Positions 44,412 to 53,543 of a stretch of 64,000 nt of DNA are shown piece by piece (the stretch's first letter is position 1; the number at the start of each line of letters is the position of its first letter). The stretch is taken from positions 1 through 64,000 of the forward strand of contig URTA01000008.1 of assembly GCA_900550645.1 (NCBI GenBank). Direction: 5' to 3'. The position numbers and the translations under genes are program-made. The notes beneath the pieces were generated by a model, which was given only the letters and a program-made list of their open reading frames with translations, was not told the DNA's origin and made no database searches. Source of the DNA: an uncultured Porphyromonadaceae bacterium (GTDB lineage: Bacteria; Bacteroidota; Bacteroidia; Bacteroidales; Muribaculaceae).

Positions 44412-45485
44412 ATGAAATTTATGAAGAAAGGCAGGATATTGGCGGCAGCAGCAGCGGCGTTGCTGCTGGCTGGGGCAGCTGTCACCGCGCAGACACAGAA
44501 GCCGGCGCAGGCTCGCCCGCATGTCTACGGTGTCGCATTCTACAACCAGGAGAACTTGTTCGACACTATCAACAACAACGGCAAGTATGACCTCGAGTTC
44601 AGCCCCAAGGGAAACCGCAAGTGGGACGGACAGAAATATTGGGCCAAGATACACAACATGGCATACGCCATCTCGCAGCTGACCACCAAAAGTACCCCTG
44701 ACGGCCCTGCCATAATCGGCGTGAGCGAGGTCGAGAACCGCACTGTGCTCGAGGACTTGGTCAAGGACGAGAGCCTGCGCAGCCTCAACCTGCAGATCAT
44801 ACACCATGATTCGCCCGACTTGCGCGGCATCGATGTCAGTGTGCTGTACAACCCCAAGCTCTTCCGTCCTATCAACGTGACTAACCACACACTGTTCATC
44901 GACTCGCTGCCCAATTTCCGCACCCGTGACCAGATGTGTGTGGTCGGGCTGCTTGGCCCGGCGCGTGTGGCTGTGATAGTCAACCACTGGCCCTCACGGC
45001 GCGGCGGCGCGAGCGGCAGCGCACCCCTGCGTGACGCGGCGGCTATGCTGACACGCCATATCGCCGACTCGCTGCACCGTATCGACCCCAACATGGGCGT
45101 GATTATCATGGGCGACCTCAACGACGACCCATACGACCGCTCGTGCGCCAAGACGCTCGGCGCGGTCAAGAAAATGGAGGACGCTGTCAAGGGCGGATAC
45201 TTCAACCCCTTCTGGAAGAAGCTCGACGACGGCATCGGCTCATACATCTACCGCAGCGGCTGGAATCTCTTTGACCAGATCATCGTCAGCTACGAGCTGA
45301 CGGCGCAGGGCGAGAACCCTCTGGAATATTTCAACGCCAAGGTGTGGAACGACAAGGACTTCCTCCTGCAGCAGGAGGGACAGTATGTAGGCTATCCCCT
45401 GCGCACTTACTCCTCCGGCGTGTGGACTAACGGCTATTCTGACCACCTGCCCACCGAGATATTCCTGCGTGTACGGCAGAAATGA
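44412..45485 (+). CDS. Secreted endonuclease/exonuclease/phosphatase-family protein
   Basis: This 357-residue protein has an export signal (about residues 1-27). The EEP (DNase I-like) fold motifs are all visible: FYNQENLFD with the first metal-binding Asn, IIGVSEVENRTVLEDL with the Glu ligand, HHDSPDLRGIDVSVLY, VNHWPSRRGG, MGDLNDDPYD with Asp-Asn, and the catalytic His in YSDHLPTEIF near the C-terminus. Family members cut DNA, RNA or phosphoesters of lipids and nucleotides. Those with this Bacteroidetes layout beside TonB receptors are usually taken to be extracellular or periplasmic nucleases, but the substrate is not proven. It lies between deoC and the TonB receptor, 42 bases before the latter. 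Confidence 0.85.
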   Translation: MKFMKKGRILAAAAAALLLAGAAVTAQTQKPAQARPHVYGVAFYNQENLFDTINNNGKYDLEFSPKGNRKWDGQKYWAKIHNMAYAISQLTTKSTPDGPAIIGVSEVENRTVLEDLVKDESLRSLNLQIIHHDSPDLRGIDVSVLYNPKLFRPINVTNHTLFIDSLPNFRTRDQMCVVGLLGPARVAVIVNHWPSRRGGASGSAPLRDAAAMLTRHIADSLHRIDPNMGVIIMGDLNDDPYDRSCAKTLGAVKKMEDAVKGGYFNPFWKKLDDGIGSYIYRSGWNLFDQIIVSYELTAQGENPLEYFNAKVWNDKDFLLQQEGQYVGYPLRTYSSGVWTNGYSDHLPTEIFLRVRQK

Positions 45486-45527
45486 CATACGTGACAATTT
45501 GAAATTCAAACATTAATCGATAAGAAT

Positions 45528-48323
45528 ATGCGAATTAAACTACTATTGACACTGCTTCTGTGTCTGGCACTGCCCTCGTTGGCTCAAACGGGCGTGAAAG
45601 GCACATTGGTGGACGGCCGTAACGGCAAGCCAATTGCCGACGCGACTGTGATGCTGAGCGGACAGTCCGTGTTCGTGGTCAGCGGCGCTGACGGCCGGTT
45701 CACCATTTCAAACGCCGAGCCCGGGACGGCTCAACTTGAGATCATCGCCTACGGCTATGATGACTTCTCCGAGGAAGTGGATATTGTCAAGGGCATTGTG
45801 CGCGAGCTCGACGAAATCAAGCTCAACCCGCAGTTTGATGCCATCAACCTCCTCCCCGACGACCAGAACTCTGACGACGAGACTGCCTACGACGACGAGG
45901 GGCTTACACAGTCGATCGGTACTATACAGGGCGCAAACGACGACGTGTATTACCAGACTGCCAACTACAACTTCTCCGTCACACGTTTCCGTATGCGCGG
46001 TTATGACCAGACTTGGAACGCCGGCTACATCAACGGCTTCAACTTCAATGACGCTATGCGCGGCCGCTTCAACTATTCCGGCCTCGGCGGCATGACTTCC
46101 AGCGCGTTCCGCAACAAGAGCATCAACCCCGGTATACAGAACTACAATTACGGCTTTGGCATGGTGGGCGGCGCAACCAACTTCACCACTTACGCCTCTG
46201 AATATGCAGCCGGCTTCCGTGGCAACGTCAGCTACACCAACTCCAACTACATGATGCGTGCCATGCTGCAGTACAACACCGGCGTGACCAAAAACGGCTG
46301 GGCGTTCTCAGCTTCAATCATTGGTAGATACGCTCCCGAAGGAGTCATCGAGGGTACTTGGTACGACTCTTTCGGCTACGCACTGTCGCTGCAGAAGATA
46401 TTCAATGAGAAGCACTCACTGAACATCTCAACTTGGGGCAACCCCACACAGCGTGCCACCAACTCTGCCGCTACGCAAGAGGCTTACGACCTGGCCGGCA
46501 GCAACCTCTACAACCCGCAGTGGGGTTATCTCGACGGCAAAAAGAAGAGCGCAAAGGTGGTTGAGTCATTCGACCCCTCAGCTCTCATCAACTGGATTTG
46601 GAAACCCTCCAAAGGCACGGTCATCAACACCGGTGTAGGCTTCCGCTCGAGCAACTACTCAAGCTCTGCCCTCAACTGGTATCAGGCTGCTGACCCGCGT
46701 CCCGACTATTACCGCTACCTCCCCTCATATTACTATCCCACGGCCGAGGAGGGCACTCCTCTCTACGACGCGCAGATGGAGCAGTATGAAACTTACCGCA
46801 ACCTGTGGATGAACGACAAGAGCTTCCGTCAGATAGACTGGAACTCCCTCTATCAGGCCAACTATACAAACTCTATACTCTACGACCGCAACCCCGAACT
46901 GAAAGGCCAGGCCACGTACATACTTGAGAAACGCCACAGCAACTTCAACCAGTGGATGTTCAACTCTTATGTCAACCACCGTCTCAACGACCACAGCCAG
47001 CTCCAGGGTGGCATCAGCTTCTCATACACCGAGAGCCATTACTACAAGACAATCAAGAACCTCCTCGGCGCAGAGTTCTGGCGCGACGTTGACAACTTCG
47101 CTGAACGCGATTTCCCCAACAACCCGGAAATCCTACAGAACGACCTGCGCAACCCCAACCGCAAGGTGTATGAGGGCGACAAGTTCGGTTACGACTACAA
47201 CATCCGCTCTTACATAGCACGCGCTTGGTTGCAGAACCAGATCAACACCCTGCACTGGGACGTGAACTACGGTATCGAAATGAGCTATACCAACTTCATG
47301 CGTCACGGTAACATGCAGAACGGACGCGCCCCCGAGAACTCCCTCGGTTCCGGCAAACGCCACACCTTCGATAACGCTGCCATCAAGGCCGGCGCGACAT
47401 ACAAGCTCAACGGCCGCAACTACTTCGTTGCCCACGCCGCTTACGGCACACGCGCTCCGCTCCCTGACAATGCATACGTTTCTCCGCGTATCAAGGACAC
47501 CGCTGTTTCCAACCTACAGTCTGAGCGTTTCCTCTCCGCTGACCTTGGCTATGTATGGAACTACAAGAACTTCCGAGGCAGCGTCACCGGCTTCTACACC
47601 GAGATGTGGAACGGCATGCGCCGCACGGGCTTCTACGACTACCAGCTCAACACGTTCATGAACTATGCCATGTCGGGCATGCAGACACGCTATACCGGTG
47701 TCGAACTCGGCTTCGCATACAAGATTATCCCCTCGCTGACATTAACCGGTGCGGGAACTATCGCTTCATACACTTACCGCAACAACCCGATGGGCGTGCG
47801 CTCTTACGAGAACGGTGCGCAGGACGACGTGACGCGCCGCGTATACCTGAAGGGCTTCCACATTGGCGGCACTCCGCAGCAGGCTTACAGCCTCGGCTTG
47901 GATTATGCAGCTCCTGGCATGTGGTTCTTCGGCATCAACGCCAACTATTTCGCTGACGGCTATGTTGACCTCGCGCCGACACGCCACGAGGCCATGCCCG
48001 AACTCTACACCGTTGTGACTCCCGCCGAGGGACAGACCATTCAGGAGGCTGTTCAGGCTAAGGTCGAGGAGATAGCATACCAGCAGAAGATCAAGTCGGC
48101 CTTCGTCCTCAACCTCTCCGTGGGCAAGGTGATTTACACACGCTTCGGTTCGCTCAACTTCAACCTCAGCGTCAACAACGTGCTCAACAACCGCAACATA
48201 CAGACCGGCGGTTATCAGGAGGGTAAGTTTGACTACACCAACTACAACGTCAACAAGTTCCCCAACAAGTATTACTACGCACAGGGCATCCGCATATTCT
48301 TCAACTTCGGAATACGCTTCTGA
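45528..48323 (+). CDS. TonB-dependent outer-membrane receptor
   Basis: This 931-residue protein has a signal peptide (MRIKLLLTLLLCLALPSLAQ). A carboxypeptidase-regulatory-like domain occupies about residues 22-100 (VKGTLVDGRNGKPIADATVMLSG), typical of Bacteroidetes receptors. The plug follows (about 110-230, with FRMRGYDQTWNAGYINGF), then a 22-strand barrel rich in alternating aromatics ending in IRIFFNFGIRF, the C-terminal aromatic signal for BAM. No SusC signature or adjacent SusD-like gene is seen. It is followed by two surface-lipoprotein genes (36- and 21-base gaps) and two nuclease genes, so its ligand may be a nucleic-acid fragment; this is inference. Confidence 0.9.
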   Translation: MRIKLLLTLLLCLALPSLAQTGVKGTLVDGRNGKPIADATVMLSGQSVFVVSGADGRFTISNAEPGTAQLEIIAYGYDDFSEEVDIVKGIVRELDEIKLNPQFDAINLLPDDQNSDDETAYDDEGLTQSIGTIQGANDDVYYQTANYNFSVTRFRMRGYDQTWNAGYINGFNFNDAMRGRFNYSGLGGMTSSAFRNKSINPGIQNYNYGFGMVGGATNFTTYASEYAAGFRGNVSYTNSNYMMRAMLQYNTGVTKNGWAFSASIIGRYAPEGVIEGTWYDSFGYALSLQKIFNEKHSLNISTWGNPTQRATNSAATQEAYDLAGSNLYNPQWGYLDGKKKSAKVVESFDPSALINWIWKPSKGTVINTGVGFRSSNYSSSALNWYQAADPRPDYYRYLPSYYYPTAEEGTPLYDAQMEQYETYRNLWMNDKSFRQIDWNSLYQANYTNSILYDRNPELKGQATYILEKRHSNFNQWMFNSYVNHRLNDHSQLQGGISFSYTESHYYKTIKNLLGAEFWRDVDNFAERDFPNNPEILQNDLRNPNRKVYEGDKFGYDYNIRSYIARAWLQNQINTLHWDVNYGIEMSYTNFMRHGNMQNGRAPENSLGSGKRHTFDNAAIKAGATYKLNGRNYFVAHAAYGTRAPLPDNAYVSPRIKDTAVSNLQSERFLSADLGYVWNYKNFRGSVTGFYTEMWNGMRRTGFYDYQLNTFMNYAMSGMQTRYTGVELGFAYKIIPSLTLTGAGTIASYTYRNNPMGVRSYENGAQDDVTRRVYLKGFHIGGTPQQAYSLGLDYAAPGMWFFGINANYFADGYVDLAPTRHEAMPELYTVVTPAEGQTIQEAVQAKVEEIAYQQKIKSAFVLNLSVGKVIYTRFGSLNFNLSVNNVLNNRNIQTGGYQEGKFDYTNYNVNKFPNKYYYAQGIRIFFNFGIRF

Positions 48324-48359
48324 CCTCCGCGTGCATGACAACAAATAACGACTAAGACA

Positions 48360-49376
48360 ATGAAGAAAATAGCATTATACATTTCGTTGGCACTTGCGTT
48401 GGTGGGCGGTCAGTTCATCTCCTCGTGCAGCGATGACAAGGAGTATCCCCCGGTGATTGTGCCGGAGGACTACGGCTCGGGCAAGTGGGACAACCCCATC
48501 TCCGTGGGTCAGGTGGTCGAAGGGTTCACCGGCGAGAGCGTGTGGATGACCGGCTACATCGTTGGCTGGATTGACACCGGCATTTCCAACGCATACAGCG
48601 TTGAGACTGTCAAGTTTGAGACTCCTGCCACTGTGTCTTCCAATATGCTTGTGGCAGCCACTCCCGACGAGCGCGACATCACCAAGTGCGTGCCGGTGCA
48701 GCTCGTGAGCGGCTCTGACGCCCGCAAGGCTCTTAACCTCGTTGACAACCCCGACAACCTGGGCAAGCAGGTGACTATCAAGGGTGACGCAGCCCGCTAT
48801 TTCGGCACTGCCGGCTTCAAGAGCGTCAGCGCATACAACTGGGACAAGGTAGGCATTGAGGAGGAAACTCCCGACACCCCCGATGTTCCCGCAGGCGAGC
48901 AGGTATATCAGGCAGACAAGTCGTCAGGCCTTGATGCCTTCACGTTTGAGAATGTGGTGCTTCCCTCCGGTTCGTCATACGTATGGAAGGTGGATGCCAA
49001 GTACGGCCTTGTAGCATCATCGTTCTTCGGCGACGCATGCCACGCTTCAGAGGCTTGGGCTATCTCGCCGACTATCGACCTGACCGGCTACAAGTCGGCT
49101 GTGCTGACATTCCGTCACGCCGGCAACAAGTTCGAGTCGGCAGCCAACTTCGCCGCAAGCTGCACCGTGGCTGTCCGCGAAGACGGCGGCGCATGGACCA
49201 CAGTGACTGTGCCCAATATGTGTGAAGGCACTTCATGGACGTTCATCGATTCCGGCAACGTTGACCTGACAGCATTCGCCGGCAAGAAGATACAGTTCGG
49301 TTTCCATTACGTGTCAACCGACGAGATAGCCGGCTCATGGGAGATTGACGCAATCAAGGTCAACGCCGGCAAGTAA
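48360..49376 (+). CDS. Surface lipoprotein with OB-like and choice-of-anchor-J domains
   Basis: This 338-residue lipoprotein has lipobox ISSC with Cys23, then SDDKEYP, an acidic run of the kind that sends Bacteroidetes lipoproteins to the cell surface. Residues of about 45-165 (VWMTGYIVGWIDTGISNAYS, then PVQLVSGSDARKALNLVDNP) are an OB-fold-like domain resembling what databases call DUF6359. Residues 178-338 form a jelly-roll choice-of-anchor-J domain (WAISPTIDLTGYKSAVLTF, FHYVSTDEIAGSWEIDAIKV). The J domain is closely similar to the C-terminal module of the nuclease at 53544-55127, a paralogous domain in the same locus. It probably binds substrate for the TonB receptor. Confidence 0.78.
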   Translation: MKKIALYISLALALVGGQFISSCSDDKEYPPVIVPEDYGSGKWDNPISVGQVVEGFTGESVWMTGYIVGWIDTGISNAYSVETVKFETPATVSSNMLVAATPDERDITKCVPVQLVSGSDARKALNLVDNPDNLGKQVTIKGDAARYFGTAGFKSVSAYNWDKVGIEEETPDTPDVPAGEQVYQADKSSGLDAFTFENVVLPSGSSYVWKVDAKYGLVASSFFGDACHASEAWAISPTIDLTGYKSAVLTFRHAGNKFESAANFAASCTVAVREDGGAWTTVTVPNMCEGTSWTFIDSGNVDLTAFAGKKIQFGFHYVSTDEIAGSWEIDAIKVNAGK

Positions 49377-49397
49377 GTCATTCAAACACTTCAAGCA

Positions 49398-51710
49398 ATG
49401 AAAAGCATAAGATTATCATATTTGGGAGCCTCGCTGCTCATGGTCACGGCACTCGCTTCGTGTCAGGATGACTTTGACGCTCCCGGAATACAGGAGCCTG
49501 TCGCCACTTGGCAGGCCAACACCACTATCGCCGACCTCAAGGAGGCGATGTGGCAGGACGACACCAACTATGCCATCAAGTGTCCGCAGAAGGAGGACGG
49601 CTCGAACTATATCATCAAGGGGCGTGTCATATCCTCCGACGCTTCGGGCAACATCTACAAGTCGCTCTACTTGCAGGACGCTACCGGTGCGATAACCATT
49701 TCCATCAACCAGAACAGCATCTACAACCAGTACCGCGTGGGACAGGAGGTAGTGATGGACGTTACCGGCCTGTACATCGGCAAGTATGCCGGCCTCGAGC
49801 AGATAGGCGGCTACGGCGAGTACAACGGCACGCCGCAGGTGTCGTTCATGATATACCCGCAGTTTGAGGAGCATACACAGCTCAACGGCCTCCCCTCGAC
49901 AGACCTGACGTACATCAACTACGGCGAGGAAGCACCGGCAGAGGGGATGTACTGCACGGTTATGAAAATCTCTGACCTCCCCACCGACAATGCCGGCATA
50001 CGTGCCATGCAGAGCCAGCTCGTCGAGCTGCGCAACGTGCATTTCGAACAGGGCGGCGAGAACACTTACTCGACTTACCAGAAGACGGAAAACCGCAACC
50101 TCGTCGATGAGGCCGGCAACACCATTGTGGTGCGCACTTCGGGCTACTCGACATTCTACAACCAGACGCTCCCCAAAGGCACAGGCACTGTACGCGCCAT
50201 GCTGTCTTACTTCAACGGCACGTGGCAGTTGCTGCTGCGCTCTACGGCTGATGTGATGTTCGGCGGCAAGGGCCAGAAAGATGAACCGTACACCGTCAGC
50301 GAGGCTCTCGGACTTCAGGACACCGGCGCGACCGGCTGGGTCAAGGGCTACATCGTCGGCGCTGTCAAGGGCGGCGTGAGTGCTGTGACCTCAAACGAGG
50401 ACATCATCTGGGGCAAGGATGTGGATATGGACAACAACCTCGTCATCGGCGAGACTGCCGACACCCGCGACTACACGCAGTGCGTTGTGGTTGAGCTGAA
50501 GAGCGGCTCGGCGTTCCGCAACGCGGGCAACCTGCTTGACAACCCCGGCGTATACGGCAAAGCCATCTCCTGTCGTGGCACATTCGCACGCCTCCTGGGC
50601 ATGGGCGGTGTGACCGGCAATGCCGGCACAACCGACGAGTTCACTATTGAGGGCGTTGACAACCCCAATCCCCCTGTGACAGACGCTGCCGGCACACTCT
50701 CCTGCGACTTTGAGGAGGCTTCCAAGATAGCTGACTATACCGCCAAGGGGTGGAAACTCGCTGCTGTCAAGGGCAACCTCTCCGGCTGGTACATCAAGAC
50801 GTTCAACAGCAACAATTTTGCTAATGTGAGCGCATATCTGGGTACAGCCACCGGCGGCCCGTATGAGAACTGGCTCATCACTCCCGCAATCGACCTGTCT
50901 AAGTCGGAGAAGAAGGTGCTTTCATTCGACTCCCAGGCAGCATACGCTGCCAACGACAGCTACCTCGAGGTATATGTCATGACTACCGACAACCCCGCGA
51001 GCGCACAGCTCACCAAGCTGAGCCCGACGCTTGCCACACCCCCGGCAAGCGGATACAGCGACTGGGTGAAGTCTGGCGAGGTTGACCTCAGCGCATTCAG
51101 CGGCATCGTCTATGTCGGCTTCAAGTACTATTCTGCTGCCGGCGGCAAGGACAACAGCGCAACGTATGCTGTTGACAACGTGGTCATAGGCAAGTCCACC
51201 GGCGGCTCGGTAACTCCCGACCCCGATCCGACTCCCGGCCCGACCCCTGACCTGCAGGCTGCTGTAGAACTCAAGGCTGCCGATGCTGCCAACTTTGACG
51301 GCGAGCATCACGCGGAAGAGCCGAAAGAGGGTTCATCAAACGGTCAGGCTGAACGCTGGCAGCCCCTGCGCGGGTTCACCATCGGCGGCTATGCTTTCAC
51401 CTTCACTTCCGGTACCGGCACTGCAACTGCATGGTACAACATCATGTCAACCGCCACTTCGGGCACGCCGACAGTCCGCTTCTACAACGGCTCGGGCATG
51501 ACCATAACAGTGCCTTCTGGCAAGGTAGCCAAGATTGTCATGAAAGGCAGCAACGCCAACAGCGCACTCGCTCCCACGGCAGATGCCGGCACTGTCACCC
51601 GCGACGGCAACACTGTAACTTGGACTTCGTCTGTCGGCGTAAGCAGCGTGACATTCTCTTTCAATGCAACATACCGCGTCAACACTTTCGAGGTTTACCT
51701 CGTGAAATAA
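49398..51710 (+). CDS. Surface lipoprotein with DUF5689-like, OB-like and jelly-roll domains
   Basis: This 770-residue lipoprotein has lipobox LASC with Cys22, followed by QDDFD. Residues of about 35-290 (IKGRVISSDASGNIYKSLYLQD, GQEVVMDVTGLYIGKYAG) match the pattern of DUF5689, an OB-fold-type domain often encoded beside secreted nucleases. Residues of about 295-425 (VKGYIVGAVKGGVSAVTS, DTRDYTQCVVVELKSGSAFRNAGNLLDNPG) are a second OB-like domain homologous to that of the preceding lipoprotein. A choice-of-anchor-J domain follows (about 430-600), then a Pro/Asp linker (PDPDPTPGPTPD) and a C-terminal beta domain (615-770). It probably works with the receptor encoded just upstream. Confidence 0.77.
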   Translation: MKSIRLSYLGASLLMVTALASCQDDFDAPGIQEPVATWQANTTIADLKEAMWQDDTNYAIKCPQKEDGSNYIIKGRVISSDASGNIYKSLYLQDATGAITISINQNSIYNQYRVGQEVVMDVTGLYIGKYAGLEQIGGYGEYNGTPQVSFMIYPQFEEHTQLNGLPSTDLTYINYGEEAPAEGMYCTVMKISDLPTDNAGIRAMQSQLVELRNVHFEQGGENTYSTYQKTENRNLVDEAGNTIVVRTSGYSTFYNQTLPKGTGTVRAMLSYFNGTWQLLLRSTADVMFGGKGQKDEPYTVSEALGLQDTGATGWVKGYIVGAVKGGVSAVTSNEDIIWGKDVDMDNNLVIGETADTRDYTQCVVVELKSGSAFRNAGNLLDNPGVYGKAISCRGTFARLLGMGGVTGNAGTTDEFTIEGVDNPNPPVTDAAGTLSCDFEEASKIADYTAKGWKLAAVKGNLSGWYIKTFNSNNFANVSAYLGTATGGPYENWLITPAIDLSKSEKKVLSFDSQAAYAANDSYLEVYVMTTDNPASAQLTKLSPTLATPPASGYSDWVKSGEVDLSAFSGIVYVGFKYYSAAGGKDNSATYAVDNVVIGKSTGGSVTPDPDPTPGPTPDLQAAVELKAADAANFDGEHHAEEPKEGSSNGQAERWQPLRGFTIGGYAFTFTSGTGTATAWYNIMSTATSGTPTVRFYNGSGMTITVPSGKVAKIVMKGSNANSALAPTADAGTVTRDGNTVTWTSSVGVSSVTFSFNATYRVNTFEVYLVK

Positions 51711-51733
51711 AGGGTTGACCCCACACTGAACTT

Positions 51734-51768
51734 ATTCCCCGCTTGCGGACATCACCGCAGCGGGGAAT
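51734..51768 (+). terminator. Strong hairpin inside the nuclease operon
   Basis: ATTCCCCGC-T-TGCGG pairs with CCGCAGCGGGGAAT, a 14-bp stem with one bulged T and a 6-base loop. No T-tract follows (the next bases are TAAATCTGAAAA), so it is more likely a 3'-end stabilising or attenuating element between the lipoprotein gene and the nuclease genes than a full terminator. Confidence 0.5.
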
Positions 51769-51802
51769 TAAATCTGAAAACAATAATACATCCGTTCAAC
51801 TG

Positions 51803-53515
51803 ATGAAGAAACTTTTATTGCTGGCACTGTCTCTCTGCGCAGCTGTCGGTTGTGCATGGGCTGCATATCCCCAGGGCTACTATGACGCCATGGAGGGGAA
51901 AAGCCGTGACAAGCTGAAGGCCGCAGCCAAGACCTGTATACAGTCGCACACGCAGCTCATTTACCAGCAGCTGCCCGTATACTGGCAGTACACCGACGTT
52001 TATGCCGACCTGTACAACGGCAACAAGCGGTGGTGGGACATGTACAGCGACAATATCTACTTGATACGCGGCGGCGAGTCCGCCCTCGGCAGCTTCTCGC
52101 GCAACCGCATGCAGCGCGAGCACTCCGTCCCCAAGTCGTGGTGGAAGAGCAGCGGCAGCGTGGAGTACACGCCCGCTTACAGCGACTTGTGGAATCTTTA
52201 CCCCTCTGACGGCCCGGCCAATCAGGCAAAGCTGAACTATGCCTTCGGCGAGTGCAGCAGCACCACGTTTGACAACGGCGTGTCGAAAATCGGTCCTGCC
52301 AAGACCGGCATGGGCGGCGGCAGCGGCAACGTCTTTGAGCCGGATGACCGCTACAAGGGGGATTTCGCCCGCGCCATTTTCTACATGGCAACCGTCTATG
52401 ACGACCTCCCCTGGGCTATCAACTACATGTTCCAGTCCAACTCTTACCCCACGCTCCGCACATGGGCTGTCGATATGCTCCTGCAATGGAGCCGTATGGA
52501 CCCGGTGGACGAGAAGGAGAAGGTGCGCAACGATGCCGTGCAGAACGCGCAGGGCAACCGCAACCCCTTCATCGATTTCCCCGAGCTGGCGGAGTACATC
52601 TGGGGCACCCGCACCACGGAGACATTCCATATTGCCGACCAAGGCGGGCAGGTCACGCCTCCGTTCACCGGCGACCCCGAGGTGACAGCTCCCGAAAACG
52701 GCGACGAACTGCCTTTCGGCGAGGTGGCTCTCGGCAAGACCCTTTCGGCACAGCTTACAGTGGCAGGCAGCAACCTGACCTCCAACCTCTCTGTACGCAT
52801 TACCGGCACTGACCGTGCCATGTTCACCGTCTCTGCCAACACTATTCCCTCCCTCCAGCTGAACACGGGCGAGTCGTTTCTGCTCAACATAGTCTACCTC
52901 CCGACTTCGGAGGGTGAGCACCATGCCAACCTGACGCTGTATGACGGCGGTCTGCCGCTCGGGCAGCAGATCAACGTCAGCCTTTCTGGCAAGGCGTTCC
53001 CCGTTCCCGAGCTGGAAACACTGACCGCGACAGACGCGACCAACCTCTCCGACTATTCGTATACCGCCAACTGGAACGCCACGCTTCAGGTGATAGACAA
53101 CTATGTGGTGACGCGAGTCCGCTACGACGGCGACGACACTGAGAGCGAGGAACTCAATTCAGACACCAACAGCCTCGACATATACGGCCGCACCCCGGAT
53201 GTGACCGAGTCTTACTCCGTGCGCTCGTCACGCCTCGGCTATCTCTCCGAACCATCCAACGTCATTGTCATACCCGGCGGGGCCGGCGTGGTTGGCATCC
53301 ACGGCGACCAGCCCCTGACGATAGGAGCTGCCGAGGGCGGTTTCGTGGTACTGCTCGACACCGAGCATACCAACCTGCGTGTATACAACTTGAGCGGCGC
53401 GTTGGTGCTGCACCGCGCTTCCGTGTGCGGAGGCGAAACTTTCTCGCTCCCCAAAGGCGTGTATGTGGTCACGACAGACCAGGCTCTGCGCCCTTGCAAG
53501 ACAACAGTATTCTGA
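51803..53515 (+). CDS. Secreted endonuclease I (EndA/NucM family) with C-terminal beta domains and T9SS-type tail
   Basis: This 570-residue protein has a signal peptide (MKKLLLLALSLCAAVGCAWA). Residues of about 21-275 are an endonuclease I domain of the beta-beta-alpha metal type. The catalytic EH pair is at 106-107 in MQREHSVPKSWW and the metal-binding Asn at about 140 in PSDGPAN. In the DLHNL-type motif the His is Trp (DLWNL). FARAIFYMATVYDDLPW and NPFIDFPELAEYIWG are also family-typical. Beta domains (about 290-500) and a Por-like C-terminal tail (GVYVVTTDQALRPCKTTVF) follow. I chose the ATG at 51803 because the upstream open frame lacks a signal peptide. The enzyme should degrade DNA or RNA outside the cell. 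Confidence 0.87.
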   Translation: MKKLLLLALSLCAAVGCAWAAYPQGYYDAMEGKSRDKLKAAAKTCIQSHTQLIYQQLPVYWQYTDVYADLYNGNKRWWDMYSDNIYLIRGGESALGSFSRNRMQREHSVPKSWWKSSGSVEYTPAYSDLWNLYPSDGPANQAKLNYAFGECSSTTFDNGVSKIGPAKTGMGGGSGNVFEPDDRYKGDFARAIFYMATVYDDLPWAINYMFQSNSYPTLRTWAVDMLLQWSRMDPVDEKEKVRNDAVQNAQGNRNPFIDFPELAEYIWGTRTTETFHIADQGGQVTPPFTGDPEVTAPENGDELPFGEVALGKTLSAQLTVAGSNLTSNLSVRITGTDRAMFTVSANTIPSLQLNTGESFLLNIVYLPTSEGEHHANLTLYDGGLPLGQQINVSLSGKAFPVPELETLTATDATNLSDYSYTANWNATLQVIDNYVVTRVRYDGDDTESEELNSDTNSLDIYGRTPDVTESYSVRSSRLGYLSEPSNVIVIPGGAGVVGIHGDQPLTIGAAEGGFVVLLDTEHTNLRVYNLSGALVLHRASVCGGETFSLPKGVYVVTTDQALRPCKTTVF

Positions 53516-53543
53516 CTCATAGAAAACAAAAGATATTCTCAAT

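Noticed and set aside
45528..51710. A classical SusC/SusD polysaccharide utilisation locus
   Set aside because: The receptor lacks a SusC-type neighbour, neither lipoprotein has SusD/RagB features, and the downstream enzymes are nucleases rather than glycosidases.
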